Shown piece after piece: positions 25,429 to 34,327 of a stretch of DNA of 64,000 nt. A model generated the notes under the pieces. It worked only from the letters and a program-made list of their open reading frames with translations. It was not told the origin of the DNA and searched no databases. Every line of letters begins with the position of its first letter. Position 1 is the stretch's first letter. Position numbers and translations under genes: made by a program. This DNA comes from QYOJ01 sp043806735. Lineage in GTDB: Bacteria; Bacteroidota; Bacteroidia; Bacteroidales; FEN-979. The stretch spans positions 1 through 64,000 of the forward strand of contig JAZDGR010000105.1 of assembly GCA_043806735.1 (NCBI GenBank), written 5' to 3'.

Positions 25429-26883
25429 TTATTTCCTTCTTCCGCCAGAGCCTCCTCCACCCGATCCGGCATTCCCTGACGATTTTGAAGGAGTAGAATA
25501 TGAACTTCCACCTGATCTGGAAGGAGATGAGGATGAATTCGATCTTGACGGGGGTGACTGAGGTTGACTATTATTCCGACTCGGAGTGCTGTAGCTTTTC
25601 GAGTTTGTATTGGTCCGATTTGGGACAGAATATTGCCTGGTTGGTGTTGACCTTGGTTGATCAACGGATTGTCTCTGAGGATGTTGCACCTGCTGCCGGG
25701 TTTGAGTTGGCTGTCCGGATCTATTCTGTTGCTGAACATTCTGTGGAGCGGACTGAGTTCTGGGACTCAAGTATTCCTGGCTTGATTTAGGCTGCCGGTA
25801 GGCGGGAGAAGAATAGTTTTGTGTCTTGCTTGGAGGCTGATTAGACCTGTGAACCCCTGGTTTTGAGTATTTTGGAGGCTGTGTTTGCTGTCTCTGGGCA
25901 ACCTCAGAAGAGGTTCTTTGTGGAGCAGGTTTTGCTTCATCGGATGACCTGGTATACTGGTACCTTTGTTGTGTTGAGGAGGGAACTGTCCTGTTGATAG
26001 AACCACGTTCAGCGGTGGTAAGCTGTGTATTAGACCTTGAACTGACAGGGACTGAACGTTCATTCTTTTCCGGAGTGATCGTCCGTGGATTCCGGTCAGG
26101 ATTTGTCAATGATTGTTCCGTTATGGTTCTTTGATTGATGCCAGTTCCCCCGGGGGAAGTAATAGGACGACGCCGGCCATAATAAGTATCGACATAAGGA
26201 TATTCCCATGAATTCCAACCATAAGGATAGCCGTAATATCCGTCCCAGTACCCATTCCAGTATCCATTCCAGTATCCATAGGAGTATGGACTCCAGTAAG
26301 GTGAATAGGCCCAGAAAGGAAACGGATTGTACCACCAGGAATAATTCCAGTACCAGCTGGGATAATAAGGATATCCCCATCCGTAATCCCAATACCAGGG
26401 ATCGCATCCCCAGCCGATACCAAATGAGGAAGAGGGCCCCCAAAAGGATCCGACACCGGCCCCAACATACACCGAGACATCCGGAGAAGAGGCTCCCCCG
26501 GAAATGGTGGTATCATAATTGGAAGGATCCGTATAAGTTTCATCAAAATATGATGCATCCGTATTGGGATTATGAAACCTTTTCACTCTGGCGGAATAGG
26601 AATAATCATTGTAATCGTCATACGAAGTAGCAGACTTTGGGAGAGTTGCAGAAACACTGTCCGGATTTGTAATATAGGTGAGAGAAGAATCGATTGAAGT
26701 GGAGGCCTGTTGTGTTCCGGGCGCACTTTCGGGTTGCTGGTCTTTCTTGTTCTTTTTGTTTTTTGTAGATGCTGAATAGTACACATCATCACTATTAACA
26801 GCATCTTGGTTTTTGTTTTGCTGGGCAAAAGAACCACTGAGGATAAAGCCCAGGATTAAGATGATGAATGCTGCTTTTTTCAT
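25429..26883 (-). CDS. Secreted Trp/Tyr/Gly-rich protein with low-complexity basic tail
   Basis: The 484-residue protein has a signal peptide (KAAFIILILGFILSGSFAQ), a Ser/Asp/Tyr-rich region, an aromatic block (about residues 140-240) dominated by Trp, Tyr, Gly and Pro, with repeats such as YWNGYWNGYWDGYYGYPYG, and a C-terminal half made almost only of Pro, Gln, Ser, Arg and Thr that ends GGGGSGGRRK. A textbook Shine-Dalgarno, AAAGGAGGT, precedes the ATG on the minus strand, which is rare in this window and suggests high expression. I know of similar aromatic-rich secreted proteins in Bacteroidota without assigned function. A surface matrix or assembly role is only a guess. Confidence 0.8.
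   Translation of the reverse strand: MKKAAFIILILGFILSGSFAQQNKNQDAVNSDDVYYSASTKNKKNKKDQQPESAPGTQQASTSIDSSLTYITNPDSVSATLPKSATSYDDYNDYSYSARVKRFHNPNTDASYFDETYTDPSNYDTTISGGASSPDVSVYVGAGVGSFWGPSSSFGIGWGCDPWYWDYGWGYPYYPSWYWNYSWWYNPFPFWAYSPYWSPYSYGYWNGYWNGYWDGYYGYPYGWNSWEYPYVDTYYGRRRPITSPGGTGINQRTITEQSLTNPDRNPRTITPEKNERSVPVSSRSNTQLTTAERGSINRTVPSSTQQRYQYTRSSDEAKPAPQRTSSEVAQRQQTQPPKYSKPGVHRSNQPPSKTQNYSSPAYRQPKSSQEYLSPRTQSAPQNVQQQNRSGQPTQTRQQVQHPQRQSVDQPRSTPTRQYSVPNRTNTNSKSYSTPSRNNSQPQSPPSRSNSSSSPSRSGGSSYSTPSKSSGNAGSGGGGSGGRRK
26241..26276 (-). repeat. 12-base tandem repeat inside the Trp/Tyr-rich gene
   Basis: Three copies of a 12-base unit (CATTCCAGTATC on the plus strand; two identical at 26253-26276 and one variant at 26241-26252) encode the Tyr-Trp-Asn-Gly repeats. 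The in-frame period means copy number can change without frameshifting. Confidence 0.75.
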
Positions 26884-26918
26884 GATATTACCTCCTTTAG
26901 GATTTACGGGTCGTTAAC

Positions 26919-26950
26919 TTTATTCGATCCCTCATTTTTTATTACTTTTG
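26919..26950 (+). promoter_or_regulatory. Bacteroidota-type promoter for proS
   Basis: TTT at 26919-26921 and TACTTTTG at 26943-26950 (-7 consensus TAnnTTTG) are about 21 bases apart, and the box ends 50 bases before the proS ATG. Confidence 0.55.
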
Positions 26951-27000
26951 TGCGCAAGTTCAAATAAGAGACACAGCAAACATCATACCATAATTAAAAA

Positions 27001-28476
27001 ATGGCTAAAGATTTTCCAACCCGGGCAGAAAATTATGCTCAATGGTATAACGACCTTGTCATCAAAGCCGATCTTGCGGAGAACTCCGCAGTAAGGGGTT
27101 GTATGGTGATTAAACCTTATGGTTTTGCGATCTGGGAGAAGATGCAGTCCGCCCTGGATAAAATGTTTAAAGATACCGGACATTCAAACGCCTATTTTCC
27201 CATTTTTATTCCAAAGTCATTTTTTAGTAAAGAAGCCAGCCACGTTGAAGGATTTGCCAAAGAGTGTGCCGTTGTTACGCATTACAGGTTAAAGAATTCA
27301 CCTGATGGCCGAGGGGTTATCGTGGACGAAGATGCAAAATTGGAAGAAGAGTTGATTATACGCCCCACTTCCGAAACAATTATTTGGGATACATACAAAA
27401 ACTGGATCCACTCCTACCGCGATCTCCCTATTCTGATTAACCAGTGGGCAAATGTGGTTAGATGGGAAATGCGGACCCGGCTTTTTTTACGGACTACTGA
27501 ATTTCTCTGGCAGGAGGGTCATACTGCTCATGCGACTAAAGAAGAAGCCCTGCGGGAAGCAGAAACGATCTTGGATCTTTATTCTGATTTCGCGGAAAAC
27601 TGGATGGCCCTTCCGGTTATCAAAGGAGTAAAAACCGAAGCAGAGCGGTTCGCCGGAGCAATTGATACCTATGCTATTGAAGGTTTGATGCAAGACGGGA
27701 AAGCATTGCAATCAGGAACTTCTCATTTTTTAGGCCAGAATTTTGCCAAAGCGTTTGATGTCAAATTTTTAAATAAAGAAAATCAACTGGATTATGTATG
27801 GGCAACCTCATGGGGAGTTTCTACGCGGCTGATAGGAGCATTGATCATGGCTCATTCAGATGATCATGGCCTGGTTCTTCCTCCGAAACTTGCACCGATC
27901 CAGGTAGCAATAGTCCCGGTTTTCAAGACTTCCGAACAATTGGCAAAGATCTCAAGTGTCATTGTTCCTATTAAAAAGGAATTGGAGTCGAATGGTATTA
28001 CCGTGAAATACGATGACCGAGAGACACATAAACCAGGCTGGAAATTTTCAGAGTACGAATTTAAAGGAGTGCCTTTACGGTTGACACTCGGACCCAGGGA
28101 TCTGGATCAGGGGACCATTGAGATTGCAAGGAGAGATACACTGACAAAATCGGTTGTTCCTATCCATATGATTAAAGAAACGGTTCCCGGAATGCTCGAT
28201 GAAATCCAGAAAAATCTTTTTGCCAGGAGTTTTGACTTCCGGGAGGAAAATACGTACCGGGTTGATACCTGGGATGAATTTGTAGATATCATAGAGAATA
28301 AAGGTGGATTTGTTTATGCCCATTGGGATGGAACTCCTGAAACGGAAGAGAAAATAAAAGAAGCAACCAAGGCGACCGTCCGGGTCATTCCATTTAATAA
28401 TCCACAAGAAGCAGGTAAATGTATCTTTTCCGGGAAACCCTCCTCTGAAAGGGTTCTTTTTGCAAGGGCCTACTAA
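27001..28476 (+). CDS. proS: Prolyl-tRNA synthetase, archaeal/eukaryote-type
   Basis: The 491-residue class II synthetase charges tRNA-Pro. It opens MAKDFPTRAENYAQWYNDLV, and contains motif 2 in the RWEMRTRLFLRTTEFLWQEG region and motif 3 near GLVLPPKLAPIQVAIVP. The editing insertion of bacterial-type ProRS is absent, and the C-terminal extension with a zinc-domain-like end (GKCIFSGKPSSERVLFARAY) marks the archaeal/eukaryote-type group, which many Bacteroidota carry. The stop directly abuts the end of the convergent GIN-domain gene, with no bases between. Confidence 0.96.
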   Translation: MAKDFPTRAENYAQWYNDLVIKADLAENSAVRGCMVIKPYGFAIWEKMQSALDKMFKDTGHSNAYFPIFIPKSFFSKEASHVEGFAKECAVVTHYRLKNSPDGRGVIVDEDAKLEEELIIRPTSETIIWDTYKNWIHSYRDLPILINQWANVVRWEMRTRLFLRTTEFLWQEGHTAHATKEEALREAETILDLYSDFAENWMALPVIKGVKTEAERFAGAIDTYAIEGLMQDGKALQSGTSHFLGQNFAKAFDVKFLNKENQLDYVWATSWGVSTRLIGALIMAHSDDHGLVLPPKLAPIQVAIVPVFKTSEQLAKISSVIVPIKKELESNGITVKYDDRETHKPGWKFSEYEFKGVPLRLTLGPRDLDQGTIEIARRDTLTKSVVPIHMIKETVPGMLDEIQKNLFARSFDFREENTYRVDTWDEFVDIIENKGGFVYAHWDGTPETEEKIKEATKATVRVIPFNNPQEAGKCIFSGKPSSERVLFARAY

Positions 28477-29220
28477 TCAGAAGGGAATAACTTTCCCTGT
28501 CCCGTTAAGTATTGTGGTGATTTTCTTTGGATTTCCGGTATAATAGATATCGCCAATCGATTCAATTGTGGCGGTGAGTTCCTGGTCGGCATATACATAG
28601 CAATTATTTGAGGAGCGGCTGGAAATAAAAAGGAACCTTGCATGAAGATTCCTTGCATCCAGAAGTCCGAAATCACCACTCGACAAAGAGGCTATATCAC
28701 AAGCTCCTCTCAGGTGCAGGTCAGCGGTTCCAAGCTGAAGATAAAAATACCCCTGGAAAATGTCGACGTCCAGATCGATTGTTCCGCATCCTCCCCAAAC
28801 CTCCAGCATGAGGGAATCATAGGAGAGTTTGTTTAGACTGGTAAGATTTCCCGAAGAATTGTAATAGATCTTCCAAAGGTCCGGGGTGGATATATAGACA
28901 TTGATGGGATTGTTATAACTCCGGATCCAGTTGCAGGTATTATTGTTATGAATGACCAGTTGCCGGTTCTTTACTTCAGTACTGATTCCTGGGAGTATGT
29001 TTTTTCCTGCCTGGACCGTAACTTTTGTAACACTATCATGAGAGATGAATACATTGACATAATCATTTATCTCTATTGAATCGAATGGGGAAATGGTTCG
29101 TTCTTCGGTAGTGATCTCTCCGGTACTGTTGAGACAATCAAATCCGGTTTTCCCGCATCCGCACCAGCACAACAGTATGGAAAGGAAACTGACCGCCAAT
29201 GCCCCCTTCATGTTCTTCAT
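28477..29220 (-). CDS. GIN-domain (DUF2807) lipoprotein-like exported protein
   Basis: The 247-residue protein has an export signal with a Cys-rich end (LSILLCWCGCGKTG), suggesting a lipoprotein. The rest is a right-handed beta-helix-like GIN domain: ISPFDSIEINDYVNVFISHD, VTVQAGKNILPGISTEV, LVIHNNN and repeating short strands up to GDIYYTGNPKKITTILNGTG. The family is widespread in Bacteroidota and has no assigned function. The start overlaps the stop of the PagL-like gene by four bases (ATGA), so the two are translationally coupled. Confidence 0.88.
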   Translation of the reverse strand: MKNMKGALAVSFLSILLCWCGCGKTGFDCLNSTGEITTEERTISPFDSIEINDYVNVFISHDSVTKVTVQAGKNILPGISTEVKNRQLVIHNNNTCNWIRSYNNPINVYISTPDLWKIYYNSSGNLTSLNKLSYDSLMLEVWGGCGTIDLDVDIFQGYFYLQLGTADLHLRGACDIASLSSGDFGLLDARNLHARFLFISSRSSNNCYVYADQELTATIESIGDIYYTGNPKKITTILNGTGKVIPF

Positions 29221-30380
29221 CCTTTTATGATTTTTTTTCCAAATGGAATATCAAATTGATATCCGACCCCAAATCCCACGTAATCCGCGCGACCAAAATG
29301 AACTTTCAGCATGATGGTCGCAAAGAAATTCTTTGAAAAATTATATTGAATTGAGAGTTTCTCATATAGCGGACCATTGCTTTTTTCAGCCCCGCCTAGA
29401 TAATACCCGATATTAAAAATAAATCCCAGTTTGGACAGTACCAACTGGTAAGCTGCGTTCACCCCGGGTCGTAGAATTTGCAACGTGTTTAGGATCGTGT
29501 CTCCCTGTAATTCGAGAATTTTTATATGTGAAGGATCATAGGATAAATCCAATCCGATTCCGACTTTACTTTTCTTTGATATCTGGTAAAAGGTATTTTC
29601 ATACAGGTGCAGAACAATGTAATTTTCACCCAGAACGGCTTCCATATTCTTATAACCCAGGGCAACTCCAAGGTTAAATTCGATATACCGATGGAGAATG
29701 GCCGAAAAAGGTTCTGTCGGAGGATAAAAGCGGTCCCCGATCTGTTTATTCTTTCGCACCGGCCAGAATGCAATACCGACATTTATCATCGGAGCATTGA
29801 GCCCGTAATTAGGCATTTTCAGGGATCCGTTTGAGAAATGCTGCAGGCAGACTCCAGCCGAGGCCGTTAGCCAGGTGTTAATTCGATATCTGGCCTCGAA
29901 CATCATGTTGATGGCTGCATTCAGATGCGTTCCTATCGCTGTATTCTTATAATTCTCGAGCCGGTCAAATTTTTTCGTCAAATATCCCGCCCCAAGCGCA
30001 AAGCGGAATCCAAAAAAGAAATTTTCATGCTGGTATAAGGGGAAATTGATGAATGGCATTACTCCGATAGCCTGTCCCAGGTAAGGGGAATTTCCCAGGT
30101 TCGAGTACCAAAAGGCCAAGCCTATGATAGGATACCCAAAATTTCTTTCCCATTTATGTTTTCCGTATGTCTGTAGCTGAATGCTGATTTCAAAGGCGGG
30201 AAAATGGGCATTAAACAGTTCAAGTTCAAGGTGATGTGCATACAGAAAACCATAGTAAACCTTCCCTTCCACATACAGGTTGGAGGTATATTGTCTATGA
30301 AAAGATTGCGTAAAGGAACTCAATGGCCAACCCAGGAACAGGCAACAAAGAAAAATCCAGCACGGGGTATTATTGTTCAT
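29217..30380 (-). CDS. PagL-like acyloxyacyl hydrolase family outer-membrane protein
   Basis: The 387-residue protein has a signal peptide and a barrel with the family segment QHFSNGSLKMPNYGLN. His181 and Ser183 match the catalytic His-Ser of PagL, which removes the 3-O acyl chain from lipid A. The third catalytic residue, Glu in Pseudomonas PagL, is Asn195 here by direct spacing. The protein is also about twice the length of PagL. It may therefore be an active variant that uses another acid, or a non-catalytic relative. It is coupled to the downstream GIN-domain gene by an ATGA overlap. Confidence 0.8.
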   Translation of the reverse strand: MNNNTPCWIFLCCLFLGWPLSSFTQSFHRQYTSNLYVEGKVYYGFLYAHHLELELFNAHFPAFEISIQLQTYGKHKWERNFGYPIIGLAFWYSNLGNSPYLGQAIGVMPFINFPLYQHENFFFGFRFALGAGYLTKKFDRLENYKNTAIGTHLNAAINMMFEARYRINTWLTASAGVCLQHFSNGSLKMPNYGLNAPMINVGIAFWPVRKNKQIGDRFYPPTEPFSAILHRYIEFNLGVALGYKNMEAVLGENYIVLHLYENTFYQISKKSKVGIGLDLSYDPSHIKILELQGDTILNTLQILRPGVNAAYQLVLSKLGFIFNIGYYLGGAEKSNGPLYEKLSIQYNFSKNFFATIMLKVHFGRADYVGFGVGYQFDIPFGKKIIKG

Positions 30381-30492
30381 TGTTTAATGCAGGATTCCTA
30401 ATCAAGGTAAAAGTTTCCGGCAAATTTACCAGGAATCGCCAACTTCCACTAGCAGAAACGCTGAAACGGTATAAATAAGTATTTTTGCTGAA

Positions 30493-31287
30493 ATGAAGAT
30501 TACAATGGAAGAAAAAGTTGCCGCGTTCGGGAAACTGATCGAAATCATGGATACACTGAGGGCAAACTGTCCCTGGGATAAAAAGCAGACCCTTGAAAGC
30601 CTGAGATACCTCACGATTGAAGAGACCTATGAATTATCTGACGCCATTCTCGAGAAAAATATGGATGGGATCAAAAAGGAGTTGGGGGATTTGATGTTGC
30701 ACCTGGTTTTTTATGCCAAGATTGCATCTGAACAGCAGGCTTTTGACATCTGTGATGTACTTAAAACCATCATCGATAAGCTGATCCATAGGCATCCGCA
30801 TATTTTTGGAGATGTGAAAGTCAAGAGTGCTAAAGAAGTACGGGATAACTGGGAAAAAATCAAACTTAAAGAAAAAGGAAATCAATCCGTGTTATCCGGG
30901 GTTCCCGGATCTTTGCCAGCGGTTGTCAAAGCATACAGGATTCAGGAGAAGGCTAGTGGGGTTGGGTTTGACTGGGATCATGCCGATCAGGTCTGGATGA
31001 AAGTTCTGGAGGAGTTGACCGAGTTAAAGGATGCTGTTCATGAAGGAGCCAACCATACTATTATAGAGCATGAGATTGGCGATCTTCTCTTTGCCATTAT
31101 AAATTATGCCCGTTTTATCGATGTGAACCCTGAAGATGCTTTGGAACGAACCAATAAAAAGTTTATTAAGCGGTTTCAATATATAGAAGATCAGGCGAAG
31201 AAGGCGCATAAGCCACTCCAGCAAATGACCTTACAGGAGATGGATGCATTTTGGAATGAAGCGAAAAAACTTGAACGGGAATCATGA
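30493..31287 (+). CDS. mazG: Nucleoside triphosphate pyrophosphohydrolase MazG
   Basis: MazG hydrolyses (d)NTPs to monophosphates and pyrophosphate, cleaning the nucleotide pool. The 264-residue protein has two MazG repeats: the first with LRANCPWDKKQTLESLRY, EETYELSDAI and ELGDLMLHLVFYAKIA, the second with EELTELKDAV and EIGDLLFAIINYARF. Its last four bases overlap the start of the PAP2 gene (ATGA). Confidence 0.96.
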   Translation: MKITMEEKVAAFGKLIEIMDTLRANCPWDKKQTLESLRYLTIEETYELSDAILEKNMDGIKKELGDLMLHLVFYAKIASEQQAFDICDVLKTIIDKLIHRHPHIFGDVKVKSAKEVRDNWEKIKLKEKGNQSVLSGVPGSLPAVVKAYRIQEKASGVGFDWDHADQVWMKVLEELTELKDAVHEGANHTIIEHEIGDLLFAIINYARFIDVNPEDALERTNKKFIKRFQYIEDQAKKAHKPLQQMTLQEMDAFWNEAKKLERES

Positions 31288-32105
31288 AATATTCTCTCTG
31301 CCTGTTATTTTGTTTATCTTTTTTTTTACCTATGCGAACGAACGGGCAGAGGGATACGGTTCCATCAGCACATCAAAAATTATATATCGATAAGGCCTAT
31401 TTTAAATCCTACCTCGTTGACGGATTTGATGTGGTTAAGTTTCCGGTGCGGTGGACTACAGGCCAATGGGTTGGAGCAACGATCATGGCAGGAACTACAG
31501 TTTTTTTATTCTCTGTTGACGGGCATATCCAGGGATGGGCACAAAGCAATAGAACTCCGGCACTTGACCAGCTAAGTAAATATCTGTTTGAACCTATCGG
31601 CAGTGGTTTGTACAGCCTCTCAGCGATGGGAATTTTATATGGCTGCGGATTAATTTCGAAAGACGACAGGGCGAAGATCACCGCCCTGAAAGGAGTGGAA
31701 GCATTTATTCTGTCGGGAATTACTTCTCAAATCATCAAGCAGTTAACCCACCGGCACAGACCGTATCAGGACGATCCTCCGGATCCTTTCATGTGGGATG
31801 GCCCTTTTCATGGGTTTACAAATACTTCCTTCCCCTCAGGTCATTCAGCAACCGCTTTTGCCATTGCCGCAGTGGTTGCAACATCTTACCAGGAAACAAT
31901 ATGGGTGCCAATTCTCTGTTATACACTTGCGACAGGAACAGCTTTATCGAGGATTTACGATAATGATCATTGGGCATCCGATGTCCTGGCAGGTTCAGTG
32001 ATCGGATTTGGGATAGGTCAACTCGTGGTTCACAATGAGAGCCGGCTCAAAGTAATCCCTGTTTCTCCCACAGGAGCAGGCATTTCGCTGGTATATCAAT
32101 TCTAG
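31284..32105 (+). CDS. PAP2-family membrane phosphatase
   Basis: The 273-residue protein has a signal or first helix and several membrane segments, with all three PAP2 motifs: KQLTHRHRP (KxxxxxxRP), SFPSGHSATAF (PSGH) and SRIYDNDHWASD (SRxxxxxHxxxD). Relatives dephosphorylate undecaprenyl pyrophosphate, phosphatidylglycerol phosphate or lipid A. The substrate cannot be told from sequence. It is coupled to mazG by overlap and convergent with the peroxiredoxin gene (four-base overlap). Confidence 0.92.
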   Translation: MKYSLCLLFCLSFFLPMRTNGQRDTVPSAHQKLYIDKAYFKSYLVDGFDVVKFPVRWTTGQWVGATIMAGTTVFLFSVDGHIQGWAQSNRTPALDQLSKYLFEPIGSGLYSLSAMGILYGCGLISKDDRAKITALKGVEAFILSGITSQIIKQLTHRHRPYQDDPPDPFMWDGPFHGFTNTSFPSGHSATAFAIAAVVATSYQETIWVPILCYTLATGTALSRIYDNDHWASDVLAGSVIGFGIGQLVVHNESRLKVIPVSPTGAGISLVYQF

Positions 32106-32734
32106 TGTTTGCTCAGGTAATCAGCAACACCATCGGAAGTTGCCTTCATGCCTTCTTCCCCTTTTTGCCAGTTTGCCGGGCAAACTTCCCCGTTTTCTTC
32201 AAAGAATTGAAGGGCATCTACCATGCGAATCGCCTCATCGATATTGCGTCCAAGGGGAAGGTCGTTGACAATCTGATGTCTTACAATTCCTTGTTTGTCA
32301 ATCAGGAAAAGGCCCCTGAAAGCAACGGCTCCCCCCTCAAATTCGAGAGCCCCCTCTTCCGATGAGTAGTATTCACCTGCTAACACATCATAGTTTGCCG
32401 ATATGGTTTTGGAAAGATCGGAAACTAAAGGATACTTCACACCCTGGATCCCTCCTTTATTTTTAGGTGTATTCAACCAGGCCCAATGAGAAAATTTGGA
32501 GTCAACGGAACACCCCACTACGGCGACGTTCATCTTTTCAAATTCTCCCAGCTTTTTCTGAAATGCAAGCAATTCAGTGGGGCATACAAAAGTAAAATCC
32601 AGCGGGTAGAAGAAAAAAATGACATATTTCTTCCCGATGTATTGTTCCAGGGAAAATTTTTCAACGAACTCACCCCCATTTGTTACCGCATCCGCTTCGA
32701 ATAAAGGAGCTTTTTTTCCTACTAATACTGCCAT
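32102..32734 (-). CDS. Typical 2-Cys peroxiredoxin (AhpC/Prx family)
   Basis: The 210-residue thiol peroxidase reduces hydrogen peroxide and organic peroxides. Peroxidatic Cys51 lies in FTFVCPTE and the resolving Cys185 in GEVCPANW. Other family blocks are YPLDFTFV, GCSVDSKFSHWAW and RGLFLIDKQGIVRH. No AhpF or thioredoxin reductase is adjacent. Confidence 0.95.
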   Translation of the reverse strand: MAVLVGKKAPLFEADAVTNGGEFVEKFSLEQYIGKKYVIFFFYPLDFTFVCPTELLAFQKKLGEFEKMNVAVVGCSVDSKFSHWAWLNTPKNKGGIQGVKYPLVSDLSKTISANYDVLAGEYYSSEEGALEFEGGAVAFRGLFLIDKQGIVRHQIVNDLPLGRNIDEAIRMVDALQFFEENGEVCPANWQKGEEGMKATSDGVADYLSKH

Positions 32735-32762
32735 GGTATATATTTTTAAAATTTAGTTTTTG

Positions 32763-32770
32763 CAAAGATA
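32763..32770 (-). promoter_or_regulatory. Candidate -7 box for the peroxiredoxin gene
   Basis: The minus strand reads TATCTTTG, 28 bases upstream of the start, in an AT-rich gap. The -33 region is AT-rich without a clear TTTG. Confidence 0.45.
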
Positions 32771-32812
32771 CAAATTATTTAGAAAGAATATTAATAAGAT
32801 TGCATTTCCCAT

Positions 32813-34309
32813 TTAAAGTTTTATATCCTCAAAGCTGAATTGAATCGGCCTGTTTGATTGGAAGTCAAAGAGGGTCAATTTACGCAATTCGAAATAGCTT
32901 CGCCAAAAAGTTTGTAATGCCTGGTAGTAAGCCTTCTCGGAGTTATCCGTTTCAATTTGCGCATTGTTCAGGTCCAGGATGCTGTTCATTTTTCCGATCA
33001 TGTAACGACCTTTAGTTACTTCATAATTTTTACGGGCAACCGTATCGGATTTTGCTGCAATTGTCACCTGGTTCTTTTGCATATTAAACTGAACCACTTT
33101 CAGATATACGTTCTGCTGGAAATCAAGGATTTCCTGTTCTACCGAATTTTTTACTATTTCTTCCTGCGATTCTGCGATTTTGATCCTTCCCCTGGCAACA
33201 CCCCAATCATAAATAGGGATGTTGATACCCAGCGCGACCTGTTGCTGATCCAATGGATTCTGGTAGGCCCCGGATAGAGTTCCTGCATTTTTTGTCAAAC
33301 CGACTACTGCTGTGAGTTCCGCATCAAACCGGCCTTCAAGGCGAGCCTGGTGAACATCCCTTGCAGCTTCCATGAGTCGCTTCTGAAAGTCAATGTAAGT
33401 TGATGAATTTGATTTTGACAGGTTAAACGCCTGATCCGGATTTACAGTAAAAAAATCAATCTTTGCAGGAGGGATTAAAATAATGGGAATTGTATCTTTT
33501 ATCCGGAGGTAGGATTTGAATCTATAAAGGGCATTCCCAAGCTCAAGGTTTGCGTTTTCCACGGCAGCTTGTGCCTTTAAATAGTTCAGTTCCAGCAAGA
33601 GCAAATCGTTCTCTGCTATCTTCCCGAGTTGGTATCTTCCTTGCGCAATTCTGAACAACGTATCATAGTTTGAGAGGTTGGTCTTTGCGATTTTCAGCTC
33701 AATCTGGGCGTTCAACAGGTTAAAGAAATAATTTGTAGCTGTGATGCTGATTTGTTGCACGTCTTCCAGGTATCGTTGTTTAGCCTGGGAGTATTTCATC
33801 GGTTGGATTTTTTTATCCCACCGGTAGGGATTGAATTGAAAAATGGGTTGAACCAACCCAATGTTTACAGGAGTTGAAAGGAAAGAGGAGATTGTACTTG
33901 AGTCGGTAATATTGTACATGGCTTCCAATCCTGACCGAATGAATATGGAACCTCCTGTAAATCCAACCTTTTGTGTCAGGGACAATGTTGCGTCAGAACT
34001 TACGTATTGCTGTGGGACAAATAGTTGTTCTCCGCTTATTGGATCGGTGACCGGGGTGATTGCTCTCTGAAGTTGAGGGATATTCGCATCCAGTTGCAAC
34101 AGAGGGAGGTTGGATGCCCTGAACGATTTATATTCCCAGAAGCTGGCGCGGAAACTTTGCTTGGAATTCAAGGCGTCGGGCGATTGGTCTTTGGCAATTC
34201 CAATTGCATCCTGAAGTGTCAGTCTTCTTGCATTTACCTGGGCGGGAGAGGAAACATGCCAGGCATTTGCCAGTAGAATAAGGAGAGATAGAATGATGAA
34301 CCTTTTCAT
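32813..34309 (-). CDS. TolC-family outer-membrane efflux protein
   Basis: The 498-residue protein has a signal peptide and the two-fold TolC architecture: long helical hairpins such as AKTNLSNYDTLFRIAQGRYQ and KNYEVTKGRYMIGKMNSI, each following barrel-strand segments. The repeated RYxxGK(I/M) turn is typical. It is the last of a leftward run with a permease (18 bases upstream) and a MacA-like adaptor, so it should provide the outer-membrane channel for that exporter. Confidence 0.93.
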   Translation of the reverse strand: MKRFIILSLLILLANAWHVSSPAQVNARRLTLQDAIGIAKDQSPDALNSKQSFRASFWEYKSFRASNLPLLQLDANIPQLQRAITPVTDPISGEQLFVPQQYVSSDATLSLTQKVGFTGGSIFIRSGLEAMYNITDSSTISSFLSTPVNIGLVQPIFQFNPYRWDKKIQPMKYSQAKQRYLEDVQQISITATNYFFNLLNAQIELKIAKTNLSNYDTLFRIAQGRYQLGKIAENDLLLLELNYLKAQAAVENANLELGNALYRFKSYLRIKDTIPIILIPPAKIDFFTVNPDQAFNLSKSNSSTYIDFQKRLMEAARDVHQARLEGRFDAELTAVVGLTKNAGTLSGAYQNPLDQQQVALGINIPIYDWGVARGRIKIAESQEEIVKNSVEQEILDFQQNVYLKVVQFNMQKNQVTIAAKSDTVARKNYEVTKGRYMIGKMNSILDLNNAQIETDNSEKAYYQALQTFWRSYFELRKLTLFDFQSNRPIQFSFEDIKL

Positions 34310-34327
34310 GGTTTACGTGATTGCCAG

